Shown here one piece after another: positions 1-10,439 of a DNA stretch of 64,000 bases. The notes beneath the pieces were generated by a model. It did no database searches. It worked only from the letters and a program-made list of their open reading frames with translations, and was not told the origin of the DNA. Position numbers and translations under genes: made by a program. The stretch spans positions 456,076,310-456,140,309 of the forward strand of contig CM060912.1 in assembly GCA_030737875.1 (NCBI GenBank), given 5' to 3'. This DNA comes from Allium sativum (taxonomy: Eukaryota > Streptophyta > Magnoliopsida > Asparagales > Amaryllidaceae). Position 1 is the stretch's first letter. Each line of letters opens with the position of its first letter.

Positions 1-214
1 ACCCGATATTAAAGTATATCTACTCCAATACTAACTAAGCACATCAAAATAGCCAAAGGTAACCAAATACAACCAAATACAACACTCCAAGACTATCTAT
101 AAAAAACAACACCCACAACAACTGCTACCAATCCATCCAGCTATCCGCTAAGTACTTCCTGTTAATCAACAACCTGACTCTGCGAAAAACTCAACAAACT
201 ATTATTAATTTGAC
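1..214. other. Unassigned flank of the LINE
   Basis: AT-rich sequence with no reading frame or repeat that I recognise. It lies beyond the 3' tail of the LINE and may be the pre-insertion DNA. I could not find a convincing target-site duplication linking it to the 5' side of the LINE. Confidence 0.3.
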
Positions 215-322
215 ACACACATATATATGGAAATATATATATGTATAAATATATATATATTATATAAGCATATATATATATATTCATACATATACATATA
301 CCATACATATATGTGTATAAAA
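215..322. repeat. TA/CATA-rich simple repeat at the LINE 3' end
   Basis: About 108 bp of alternating TA, with CATA and TATG variants, directly after the last LINE-like sequence read on the minus strand. No poly(A) (poly-T on +) tail is present. The tract may be the element's tail or a microsatellite seeded there. The exact 3' boundary of the LINE is therefore uncertain. Confidence 0.6.
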
Positions 323-350
323 AATACAAGGAGAAAACCAATAAGAGAAA

Positions 351-1007
351 TTAACAACCAATGCGATATCTATTACGAAAAAAACTGTTGATTCTAATAA
401 ATAGATTTAAATTAATTCTAACCTTAATCAATAAACTCTCAAAACTCAATTTCCCAAATAGCTTGTAATGTGAATTAGACATCCATTCCAAACAAAAATA
501 AACTATTTTAATGATTAAATTTTCCGTAGAAACAGAATTAGAATGAACAAATCTCTGATTTCTCTCGAACCAAATGAACCAACATATGATAGTGACTAAT
601 GAATCTAAAATGTATCTCTTATTAGCATTATAAACAAATCTATAAGAATCCCAATAATTAGCACAGCAATTGAAAGAATAAGGACAATCAAAAACAAATA
701 TCCTTAAAACCATATTAAATATAAAATTTGTGCTCTTACATGAGAAAAATAAATGATCGACATCCTCATTCAAAAGATTACAAAAATAACACTTAACATC
801 AAAAATGATATTCTTTCTCTTAAGAGATTAAACCGTATTAAGTTTCTTATGAGTGATTAACCACATTAGAAATTTAGCTTTAGGAGGAGAGTTAGATTTC
901 CATATAAACTTAAAAGGCCGAAATGAGATTCCCGAAAAAATTATAAAGTTATACATAGAATTAACCGAATAAACTTGACTTTTATCTATACCACAACTAA
1001 TCGAGTC
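351..1007 (-). pseudogene. LINE ORF2, C-terminal zf-RVT region
   Basis: This is the end of the LINE ORF2. Read on the minus strand it shows a PPKAKFLMW-type segment around 850-900, then Cys/His residues (CYFCN near 790, and DHLFFSC near 735) that match the zinc-binding zf-RVT region found after the reverse transcriptase in plant LINEs. A stop near 830 and another at the 1008 boundary interrupt the frame. The stretch 351-773 is open for 140 codons. No RNase H domain is recognisable after it. The role is presumably nucleic-acid binding during target-primed reverse transcription (family knowledge). Confidence 0.8.
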
Positions 1008-3033
1008 CTAACACTCATCAATGCGATATAATGATAACTTAGCATAAAGTAAAGCTAATTGTCTTAACATTTCCCCTTCTAAGATATTATCAAAAGGAAA
1101 CTCCCATGGGGGATCCAAATCTCTTCTAAAAATATCTTTTATCAATGCGTTTTTAAAACTACAATTATTAAAGAGCTCCCTAAATTCAATTTTAAGTGGT
1201 AAACGAGAAATCCACCTATCATGCCGAAAGTAAGTCATATTACCAGAATGAACAATCACCTTATAACCTAAGTTAAAAAAGTCAAAGCACTTTAGTACTG
1301 ACTTCCAAAAGTAAGATAATCTATTATACCAACTACCACTAGTTCCAACAATGAACTCTCCTTCTGAATAATAAAATTTAAATACAATAACCTTCCACGT
1401 TGTCGACACTATAGGACTCCTAAATTTCCACAACCATTTGGCTAATAAGGAAGAATTAAAATTAAATAAATTAATTATCCCCAATCCCCTATCTTTCTTA
1501 GGCTTACAACACACCTCCCAGTTTACTAAACATTTGAAACCCCTACAAATAGGATCACTACCCCCACACCATAGAAAATTACGTCTTATTCTATCTATCT
1601 TATCAATAACCCATTGAGGAAATCTATGTACAGACATCCAATAAGCAGGGATAGCAGATAGTACCGAATTAACCAAAACTAATCTACCTGCTCTAGACAA
1701 GAATATATTGTTCCAACTTAAAAGTCTACTATTAATCTTATCAATTATGACTAACCAATCCTCTTTCTTTAAATTCGACGGCCTAATCTTAAAACCTAAA
1801 TAATCAAAAGGAAATTTCATGACAGAACAATTTAAGGTGTTAGCAACCATAGTCTCAACATTACCAAAATCATTAATGACCATAACAGAACTCTTGCCAA
1901 AATTAATTCTAAGGCCTGATAACATCTCAAAACAATAAAGGATAAACTTAAGGGCAATAATGTGCTTAGGTAGGTGAGAAGAAAATAATGAAGTATCATC
2001 CGCAAATCGAAGTATAGATAATTCATTGTTAAATTCATCATTACCAACATATCCCAAAACACCTAACCTCCCAGCTCTCTTAATAATTCTAGTAAAAACG
2101 TCAACCGCTAAATTAAATAGTAGAGGTGACAGGGGGTCCCCCTGTCTAAGACCCCTCTTATATTGGATCTTCTTTCCCACAACCCCATTGACAACAATAC
2201 TAGAACTACCAGACCTAAGTAAAAGCATAATCCAGTTAATCCATCTGACACTAAAACCTCTAGCTAGACATACTTCACAGATGTAATCCCAATCAATAGA
2301 ATCAAACGCTTTCTCGAAATCTAATTTCAAAATAGCACATGAAAAATTATTTTTAACACATGCATTAATGTACTCCTGTACCGCTGCCACTCCATCTACT
2401 ATTTGTCTACCTTTAATGAAAGAAGTTTGTGAATGATCTACAAGATCATTCATCTTCCCACTAAGCCTATTCACAAGAACTTTTAGAAATGATTTTAACA
2501 GATACATTTATTAAAGAGATAGGTCTAAAATCCTTTAGAAATTTTGCACCCTCTCTCTTCCTAATAAGGATAACATTAGCGAAATTAAAATTACCTAGAC
2601 ACAAATCCCCACTACAAAAATCGTTAAATAATTTAATAACATCATATTTCAAGACCTCCCAAAACTGTTTATAAAACAGGACATAAAAACCATCAGGTCC
2701 CGAAGCTTTGTCACTAGGCATATCAGAAATAGCCTTCCAAATCTCCTGCTCCGAAAAAGGCTTATCTAAATCTACTAACTCATCCTTGACATCATTAGGA
2801 TATATGTTCTTCCAATTAACGTTAATTCTTCTCTTGATCCTAGTCCCAAAATTTTGTTTATAATAATTGGTGTAAGCTTCATTTAAATCCCGTTGAACTG
2901 TCAATTCCTCATCATTAATAAATATAGAGTGAATCAAATTATCTCGCCTCCTTTTATTTGCCACACTATGAAAAAATTTCGTGTTATTATCGCCCTCCTT
3001 AATCCATTGAACTCGAGACCTTTGCCTCCACAT
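1008..3033 (-). pseudogene. LINE ORF2, reverse transcriptase domain
   Basis: This is the reverse transcriptase of the LINE, which copies element RNA into the nicked target. Two frames cover it, 2467-3033 and 1008-2507, joined by a frameshift near 2470-2505. In order they show the plant-LINE entry motif (SRVQWIKEGDNNTKFFH), KASGPDGF, RPISLIN, QTSFIKGRQI, the first catalytic aspartate in LKLDFEKAFDSIDWD, RGLRQGDPLSPLLF, the catalytic FADDT pair, and then the thumb and post-RT segments LSRAGRLVLVNSVLSAIPAY and WEVCCKPKKDRGLG. All three catalytic aspartates are present. The length matches plant L1 reverse transcriptases. Inactivation comes from the frameshift, not from loss of active-site residues. 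Confidence 0.96.
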
Positions 3034-3084
3034 AGTTTATTCCTTTTCCAAAATCAATTTGAAATCATTTCTAAGATTAAAAAG

Positions 3085-4080
3085 TCAATCTCTCTCAATG
3101 AGATTAAGAGTCCTCGACTCACTTAACTTGTCTAAGTCTAGTAATTCACATAAAATCTTATCTTTCTTAATTCTAACACTTCCAAAAATGTATTTATTCC
3201 ACCTCTTAAGAAAAAATCTTAATTTTCTGAGTTTTGCAACAAAGATCTTCGCAAAATTACGATTATACAAATTATTAAAATAGAATAAAGAGTTCCACTT
3301 AACTGTGACAAGTTTAATAAAACTAGAGTCCAAAAGCCACATCTTTTCAAATTTAAAATTATTACTTATCGTAATATTCGATTCACACGAAAGAATTAAT
3401 GGACAATGATCCGAATATAAAAAAGGTAAACCCTTTACTTTACAGATAGGAAATCTATCATCAACCTCATTACTAATAAAAAAATCTATCTAATAAGGCA
3501 AAAGACGGACTGTCTCTAACATTAGACCAAGTAAATGATCTATTGTTAAGTGGAGTCTCAATCAAATTATTATCTAAAATGAAATCATTAAATTCCTCCA
3601 TATCAGAGAAGTCCCCTTCTCGAGGTGATCTCTCCCCTAAAAACCTAGTGACATTGAAATCCCCCCCACTATCCAAAGATTAGGGGCAAGATTCCTAAAA
3701 TCAGAACATTCATCCCACAATATCCTCCTTTCCAGCTTAGTATGAGGGCCATACACATTAGTAATGCCCAGAGAAGAATTATCAATAAGGGATGCTAATA
3801 TAATATGCAAAGAATGTAACTTAGGAAACTCCTGAACAAGTCTATATTGGTTATCTTTCCAACCAATCATGAGCCCACCGGCACTACCAATTGCCAGTAG
3901 ACATGCCCAATTACGAAAAAGGGACCCACCTAGCCTAGCATAAAAACTAAAATCAGGGCTCTCAATTTTAGTCTCTTGAAGCAAAACAATATCAATATGA
4001 TAATCAGCAAAGAAAGTCCTAACCTTAGCACATTTTTTAGGTTCGTTTAGACCCCTAATATTCCAGCTAACGATCATCAT
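3085..4080 (-). pseudogene. LINE ORF2, N-terminal APE-type endonuclease
   Basis: This is the start of ORF2, the apurinic/apyrimidinic-type endonuclease that nicks the target DNA. It opens with MMIVSWNIRGLNEPKK and shows the catalytic glutamate in LLQETK, then NVYGP. GGDFN lies in a second frame, and SDHCPL lies near 3395 in a third. The shift at about 3660-3676 falls in a run of seven C (+ strand). The next, at about 3473-3482, falls in a run of A/T inside the LDRFF motif. Both look like homopolymer slippage lesions. All catalytic motifs (N, E, D/N, SDH) are retained. The ATG overlaps the ORF1 stop as ATGA (4080-4077), which fits translation of ORF2 by termination-reinitiation. Confidence 0.94.
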
Positions 4081-5433
4081 CTACTCAAAGAAGTAGCTCT
4101 CTCTAATTCCCTACTCCTAATGTACTCAGCATCAATCTCACTATCCGGAAAAATAAAGGCGGTATCATTAGCAAGCTGAAATAACTGACTAGTCGAAAGG
4201 CTACCCAATGCAAAAGGAGTATAATCACTACAAAAAACCGGAGACATACCTGTGCCCATATCTGAATTGCTACTACTAGCATTCGGGTTCAGGGACTTAC
4301 CTCTAGATGAAGCGGAACCATATCTGATCCTAGCGCTACGCCGAATCAATCCAGAACTGGGAGTCACTCTCCTTCATCTCCCCCTTCTGGACGAAGGCAT
4401 GGATACAACACTACACTGAGAATGTCCACCGCTATACTCTGTTAAACTATTACTCTCTGGAAAGTTCGAACTATCATCGGAAACCCACATAGATCGAGGC
4501 ATATCATACTCCCAAGAATTCACACCAAAGCACGGTCTCAAGAACAAATATCGAACTCGCACACCCACCTCACTCATAATCAGTACACTAGCTCCCCCAT
4601 TACACAAAAACCACAAGCCAACCAATCGCTCAAACACTGACCAGCCACCATCTGTGGACACTATACTGTTGACAACTGCCTCGGTTTCACCACACAGCTC
4701 ATGTATTCCTACATTCCTCTCCTGGCAATCATATGCTCCATGTTTCCTCCCCTGGCAAACATTCCTCTACTGACAACTGCCTCGGTTTCACCCACACAGC
4801 CCATGTCATAACAATGAGACCGATCATCCTTCCTCTCCATAGCTTTATTGGCCGTATCATCAATTGAGCTGCTCAACGTGTCCTCTCCCCCATAGACTCG
4901 AGATACAATACTATCACATACATTAACTTTCCTCCCAATATTTACTCGCCTAACCCTGAACCCTTTCCTTTTTGATATAGAAGGCTTCAGAGTACCTTCA
5001 TTTTCAATCATTGCCAAAGGCCACACAGTTTTTTCAATTCCTGCTAATGAATCCCCAACAGTAACTACCCGATAAGAATCATTCCCATCTACAAAGCTCT
5101 CCAACAACCCATAACTATTCAAGTTACAATGTCATCAGCCACTTTCCACTTCACCTCCTCCTCAAGACAAGGAATGTCTTCGGCTTCATCAACAACCTCA
5201 TAACCACTCATATCAATCAAATCATCCCCTGTCATCAAATCTCTTACCCTTTCTCTCTTGCTGGCCGAATAATCAACAAACCTATAGTCTTCAAATAGTC
5301 CCATGCAGTTCATAACTTCATGATCATACAACATAGGATCATAATACCTGACTTCCTTTAAAGGACCTACAGAACCCACCAAAACATCCTCACCAAACAC
5401 AGCATTATCTTTGGCCACACCCATAACCTCCAC
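4077..5433 (-). pseudogene. LINE ORF1, C-terminal linker
   Basis: Four consecutive minus-strand frames (5119-5433, 4709-5122, 4374-4661, 4077-4367) lie between the second zinc-knuckle block and ORF2. The first is strongly acidic (EVVDEAEDIPCLEEEVKW), the second basic in the middle (SKRKGFRVRRVNIGRKVN), and the last serine-rich. I recognise no domain. The spacing and strand make them the degraded tail of ORF1, broken by frameshifts or stops. The final frame ends in TGA overlapping the ATG of ORF2, which supports one ORF1 running to that point. An alternative is that part of this stretch is an untranslated inter-ORF spacer. Confidence 0.6.
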
Positions 5434-5444
5434 ATATACTTCTC

Positions 5445-6248
5445 TTATTGTACCTTATCGACCACATGTAATGGATATAATCCAGAACCTGATTGGATAG
5501 GCTCATTGCCATTTGAAATATTTTGATAAACAACCGCACTTCTTTCACAATTGATTGTAGTGTTAATAACATCAAAGTGCTTCACTAACTCATCTAATAA
5601 CAAGTATACTTTCCTCTTATTGCTAGTAATTGAATCAGCGTAAATCTTACGGAACTTCAAAAGATTAAGACAAAAATCAATAACATGATCTTTTCTTACC
5701 AATGGACGAGGCAACGGGGGGAACACAACTTCATTATCAATCCTCTTGCTCCATAAGATTCCATCAACTAACCCCTCCAAATGCCACCCCATTAGTAGTA
5801 ACATATAGGCCCCATCATTCTCCCTTCCCGAGAAATCCATGACATACAAATCCAGTATTGAAATTATAATTTGGCATATTCTCGAACAATTGAAGTGCAA
5901 GACGTCAAATTCAGAGTTCCCTCTAAACCACCTCGGACAGCTATATTTTTGATGACCCAAACCTCCACATTTGAAGCAACAGATTCCATTTTGGCAATCC
6001 TTAGCTAAATGGAAGGAATCCCCACACTTGAAACAAGATCGATCACCTAACTTTTTCATACGAAAAGAATTTTTAACTGAAACATTGTTCCAGTCAGAGA
6101 ATATAGGAGCTTTTCTAGCCATGTCCGCATACGAGATCGAGTTAAAACATCGAGAAACTTCAGTATAAGAGTTCTGAGCAATATTACCACTTTTCATATC
6201 TCTGATTTGCAGCACCACCATCATTTGATTTTTGATTCCCCTCTTCAT
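5445..6248 (-). pseudogene. LINE ORF1, second CCHC zinc-knuckle block
   Basis: An open frame of 267 codons. It has an SYADMARKAP segment (around residues 39-48) of the kind found before the nucleic-acid-binding part of plant LINE ORF1 proteins. Two CCHC knuckles follow, CFKCGDSFHLAKDC and CFKCGGLGHQKYSC, both with the C-X2-C-X4-H-X4-C spacing complete. A PRW motif follows the second. The frame overlaps the end of the AlkB frame by 65 bp in another phase, so one frameshift lies in 6184-6248. The expected role is binding of element RNA in the retrotransposition particle. The rest of the frame (to 5445) has no recognised domain. Confidence 0.85.
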
Positions 6249-7304
6249 ATGAATTCAAAACATTATTCTGCCTGAAAGTAAGATTCAAACGTCCTGGCTT
6301 CATGTTTGTCTCCTTGATGAGCGTAATCGGAGCCGTATTTTCATATATACTAGAAACACCATGAAATATATCTCTTGATTTGCCACCAAATAATAATACG
6401 TCCCCTGACTCGAGCAGTATCTTCCTGTCCACACCTTCGTCTCCTTCGTCCCTATATACAAACTCCACTGAATCTCCAATGGAAAAGGAAACTACAGGAA
6501 GCCCGGCCAACAAACTATCAAAGTTCTCATCTTTATCTTGATGTAGACCTAGTTTCCCTTCCGGATTGTAAAAATTTACTATATAATATCAGGATTCATT
6601 TGCGGAAGTTCCTCTACTTTACCATCATACTTCTCAATTTCTTTGCGTGCAACAACAATAAAACCAGTCACCATCTTAATCAACTCAACTGGAATCTCAG
6701 GAGGAACGGCTCCATCGATTGCTCATTTATCTTCGTATCTCTTAGACTGCAGATTCCAATTTTTCCCCAAACACATCATGTACAGATTTAATTTCGCTCC
6801 ATTCTTATACCCAGGCCTATAGAAACCACCTTCACCAGTTCCTAATTCTTTGCAACTTTTAACAATTTGGATCTGATCATTGATACTAATACAGTTCTTT
6901 AATAAGATCATGCCCGAACGTAAAACTTTATGGTTCACTTCTTTAGGTAATTGCATTCGATTTTTACCCATACTCATCAATCTCGCCGGATCCACAGTTT
7001 TATTAAACGAGCAGATGTTAAAACCGCTTTTCCCCAAATCAACATCAGAAAATCTTTCATGAATCCCCCTTGTAAATTTTACCCTTGAAGAAGCAGTACA
7101 GTAATCGCTTCTATGACCCGTTCCACCACAGTTATAGCATTTTACTTGATTTCTGCATCTGCTCGTTAAATGACCGTAATTTCCACAACGATAACATCTA
7201 CCTTGAAATCTTGTAGAAATTAAATCCGTGCGAGATGCTAAGGATTGAGAATACTGTGGGTTTGGGTGAGATCTATTCCAAGAAGAGAATAAGGTTTCCG
7301 CCAT
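6184..7304 (-). pseudogene. LINE ORF1, N-terminal CCHC knuckles fused to an AlkB-type 2OG/Fe(II) dioxygenase
   Basis: From the ATG at 7302-7304 there are two CCHC knuckles (residues 37-50 and 56-69), then an AlkB-like domain starting near residue 126. The GGFYRPGYKNGAKLNLYMMC segment is characteristic of plant AlkB homologues. An in-frame TGA (about 6720-6722) stands where the family has Arg, compatible with CGA to TGA. A one-base loss near 6578-6590 shifts the frame. In the next frame the iron ligands follow: His (6541-6543) and Asp (6535-6537) in LGLHQDKDE, and the distal His in FHGVSS (6361-6363). After these comes RLNLTFR, with the two arginines six residues apart that bind 2-oxoglutarate. 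AlkB enzymes remove methyl groups from alkylated DNA or RNA. The function inside a LINE is unknown; protection of element RNA or cDNA from methylation is my inference. Confidence 0.92.
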
Positions 7305-7680
7305 TGAAACTTCGTCCGTAAAAGAGGTTAGTAATAATGTTCAGATGTTATTATACTTGTCCAAGCAAATCTTGGATAATAATATATACCCATAATTTCC
7401 AATCTAAATTATGTTCATCATTTTAATCCAAATTTATGTCCATAATCTCATGTAAACAAATTGTACCAATTCATGCCCCAAATCAATTACATGATTTCAA
7501 GTCTTTTTATGCCCAACTGCTTATTATTCAATAATTTCCCCAAACTTTTCCCACAACGTTCCCACGTCATTCGTACGTATAATAATATGTTAGGCTCGCA
7601 GTTAGCCTAATCTCATAAAAAGGAAAAGAAGAGAAGAGGGAAAGAGAACCATGATATCAAAACTGGGATAAAAATAAGCA
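7305..7680 (-). other. Probable LINE 5' untranslated region and flank
   Basis: No reading frame is seen. The first part directly precedes the ORF1 ATG and should hold the LINE 5' UTR and internal promoter. I could not define where the element ends, and I found no promoter motif that I would defend. Confidence 0.35.
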
Positions 7681-7685
7681 TAAGA

Positions 7686-7880
7686 AGTATGAACTGGCAT
7701 AGACCCATAAAATAGATCTAATTAGGCATATGAATTGGCATAGAGCAACAAAATAGATTTAACTAGCATATGGAACATAAACTGACATAGGACAATAAGA
7801 TAGAACCAATTAGCATTTGGAACATAAATTGGCATAGAACAATAAGATAGATCCAATAAGGAATATGGAACATGAACTTT
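7686..7880. repeat. 47 bp minisatellite, about four degenerate units
   Basis: The core TTGGCATAGA-CAATAAGATAGA recurs at about 7696, 7737, 7784 and 7831, giving steps of 41, 47 and 47 bp. Units end in GCATATGGAACATAAA or close variants. It lies inside what may be the U5 side of the LTR fragment to its right. Frames read across it are repeat artefacts. Confidence 0.75.
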
Positions 7881-8204
7881 AGGTATGAATCTAAAAGATA
7901 AGAATTCACCAAACATGATATGATTCATCTTACAGGCATGTTCATATAGTCCAATTCACAAACTTATCACAATTACTTTTAATTAATTATAAGTGAAAGT
8001 AACGTGGACTCACAGTGGTAGAAGAGAAAATAGATCTGAATTCTGTATTCTGAATTTGATTAGCTAAACCATTGTTGTAGAATTTGATCCTTATCTTCCA
8101 ACTTGAATTTGATTCACTTTGGTGGAGGCTAGGTTAATTTAGTTTTGAGCAGCATGGAGGTGCTATAGATTTGTTTAATGAAATTAGGGTTAGGTCTAGG
8201 TGTG

Positions 8205-8212
8205 TTTATATA
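8205..8212 (-). promoter_or_regulatory. TATA box of LTR fragment
   Basis: TATATAAA on the minus strand within an LTR-like context, downstream of the GTCGAC-rich block. It is the only TATA-like site of this quality in the fragment. Confidence 0.45.
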
Positions 8213-8359
8213 GGTGTATTAGGTGAATCAGGGCCTTTAGATTAGGTTAGGATCCATCTAAACCATCCAAACCAGAAAAACACATCACCCAGCCAATCAG
8301 AGAACGCCACATAAGCCCTAATTCTCCAAAATTTGTCACTGCCCAGATCTGGCCAATGG

Positions 8360-8457
8360 GGTCGACCCCTACAGGGGGTGAGGGGATCAACACCTATGTC
8401 GACAACCCTATAGGGGATCGACACCTATGTCGACTCCCCTAGGGGGTCGACACCCTA
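8360..8457. repeat. GTCGAC-centred 31 bp repeat in LTR U3
   Basis: Two close copies of a 31 bp unit (GATC-ACACCTATGTCGAC plus a CCCTA-AGGGG palindrome) are flanked by partial units. GTCGAC or TCGAC cores and CCCCTA/TAGGGG inversions recur through the block. It lies about 150 bp upstream of the minus-strand TATA box, so it is a plausible promoter element cluster. Confidence 0.7.
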
Positions 8458-8930
8458 GAGCGGGATAATTCCGACCCAACCCGCTTCTTGCTGATTTGAA
8501 TTTCGAATTTGATTTTAATTATTATTTTAATTCTGGTTTAAACTGAAATCTTCTAAGCTCCATAACTTCTTCATACTGTATCCGTTTTATGCAAACTCAG
8601 ACTCTATCTGAAGCAGAATTCCGAGAAGAACGCAATGGCACAACCCATTTCCTTTAATTATTCTTATAAAAATTAAGTATTCTTTAATTTGTCAATTTTA
8701 ATTTTATAAAATTACGGGGTGTTACACCTGTTATATGCAGATGAAACAATACTTTTTTTTACTTTTGTATTCATTTATGCATCATATTCATAATACATAC
8801 AAAGAAGAAGAAAAGAGCTAATGCCAGTTATATTTTTATTTCTATCCTCATTAACACTAATTTACAACTGTCAAAGAAAGAAAATACTAAGTAATTATGT
8901 GAGATTTCGTGAATACCTTAATTGAGAACT

Positions 8931-9170
8931 TTAAATGCAACCTTGCCATTCTGGAAACCCAAAACTGAGCTTAGCGTGAACTAACCTCAATGGTGGCCCA
9001 AACATAGGCCTTGGCTGCATCCTCTGGTACCATATCTCAGCCACATATTGACAACGTTCCTTAGGACTCTTAGCTCCATCGGCCATTTGCATCATTCCCT
9101 CTTGGCTCTAGCACATCATATGGTACTTATTCTTGCATCTCCTCCTTTCCATCTCTACCTTCTTCTTCAT
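8931..9170 (-). pseudogene. Unidentified gene remnant (basic, about 79 codons, one stop)
   Basis: On the minus strand an ATG at 9168-9170 opens a frame to a TAA at 8931-8933, with a single internal TAG at 9108-9110. The part after the stop has an ATG at 9084-9086 and contains KSPKERCQYVAEIWYQ and PRPMFGPPLRL. The upstream part is very basic (MKKKVEMERRRCKNKY). Composition is protein-like and unlike the AT-rich surroundings, and GC content is locally higher. I do not recognise the family. It could be a last exon of a host gene or a captured fragment. Confidence 0.35.
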
Positions 9171-10439
9171 CAATTCTATTGAGTTTATATGACGGTTGCA
9201 CACAAGCTAACATAACCAAGTGTTTGTACTATGGTAGATGAATGTGTACATTTGTAAAGCTAACATTAGAATTTAGAAGTATATTAGCTTTTGAATATTT
9301 GAGATAAAGGATTAAGAGATCAATGAATATTTATACTACTTATGTGTCAACTGGAAATTGGTAATCGCATATAGATTTAAAACATCTATTCCTTTTTTCT
9401 CTATACATAAGTTCATATGCATATCTCATGGTAAGTCTGCAACTCTCTTCCCTAAAGTAGACGAACTACTAATACAAATGGATTGAACTATACTTACCTT
9501 ACCACCATCTTAAAAAAATAGTAACTAGACACTTCTGTTGCATTATCAGAAGGCCACAATAGAATAAGTTAACTATGTTCAGATAACTAAAGAGATAATG
9601 GTGAAAAAACAAAGGTAAAATGTGACAGGAAAAACTACTCGCAAAAGAAAAGATGTTAAAATTTTAAAGTATAAAGTCATAATATTATCTACAACACCAT
9701 GAGGAATCATTGTAGATACAAAAATGATTATGCCCGCTTATGAGATGAACCGACGGATATAAAGAAATGATTGGAATCTATTTGTTGACCACCTTTCCAG
9801 TAATTTATCAATATAAATAGGTAGTAAAGTTATCCTGCATTTACCTCAAAACTGACATTCAGTATGGTAACCATTCAATATGATTTTGTTATCATTTTGA
9901 TGTAATAACAAATACATGAGCTGATAGTTAATTCCTTATTAAAAAACCAATTCTCACACAAACTCATGTCATATTTATAAAATCTTGAACAAAAGATTTG
10001 AATTTCGATTAACATTGCATGGAGTAACTTGGTGAAAATAGAGCCATATAGAATTTTCATTTCCTTCCAATTGCGTGACCTCCATATATGTGTACCAACT
10101 TATCAGTCCAATCTCTCATGAGCTGAAACATTTAACACTGTTCTCATCCCAGTCGAGTGTGACATATGAATGAATTATCAAACTGACACAGTTAACAACC
10201 CACCCAGTGGACACCTCAAACAAAAACTTTGTAAGTGCTTTTATTTCAGCCTAGCTTTCAAGACAGCCATGTTGGCATTCAGTCAAAGAATAAAAAGGGA
10301 AATATGTACAAAAATACATCATGGAAATAAACCTTACACTTTTTTACTCGATGCTCATCTTTCATCCTCGTGACCGTTAATCCATAGTAATTTTCGAGAA
10401 CCACTACAAACCAAAAAAAACATATTAAACTACTATAGA
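9171..10439. other. AT-rich intergenic DNA
   Basis: No coding, RNA or transposon signature that I can support. Short frames such as 9875-10060 and 10170-10373 are low-complexity by-products of AT-rich sequence. Confidence 0.5.

Larger units (their letters stand above)
323..7350 (-). mobile_element. L1-type LINE with an AlkB dioxygenase domain in ORF1 (inactivated)
   Basis: One continuous non-LTR retrotransposon read right to left. It has a 5' region, ORF1 (7304 to 4077) with CCHC knuckles, an AlkB domain, more CCHC knuckles and a long acidic/serine-rich tail, then ORF2 (4080 to 351) with an APE-type endonuclease, reverse transcriptase and zf-RVT. The order EN-RT-zf-RVT and the motifs SWNIRGLN, QETK, SDHCPL, RGLRQGDPLSPLLF and FADDT are those of plant L1 elements. 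Several single-base frameshifts and stops break both ORFs, so this copy is dead, yet it is nearly full length (about 7 kb) and domain order is intact. The 5' boundary near 7310-7350 and the 3' boundary near 323 are approximate. Carrying AlkB is not part of the standard plant L1 architecture that I know. Confidence 0.93.
7930..8727 (-). mobile_element. Ty3/gypsy (Tekay-like) LTR fragment
   Basis: The right edge is GGGTGTTACA (8718-8727). On the minus strand this reads TGTAACACCC, the usual start of Tekay/Del-type LTRs. A TATA-box (TATATAAA, minus, at 8205-8212) lies about 515 bp inside it. A GTGAGT splice-donor-like site lies at 8012-8013 on the minus strand. No internal region or second LTR is attached, so it is a solo or truncated LTR. 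The left end is not resolved and may lie inside or beyond the minisatellite. Confidence 0.5.

Noticed and set aside
2026..2286. Plus-strand frames under the LINE ORF2 (also 2489-2674, 2893-3126, 5971-6168, 6375-6791)
   Set aside because: They are shadows of the minus-strand RT, knuckle and AlkB coding frames.
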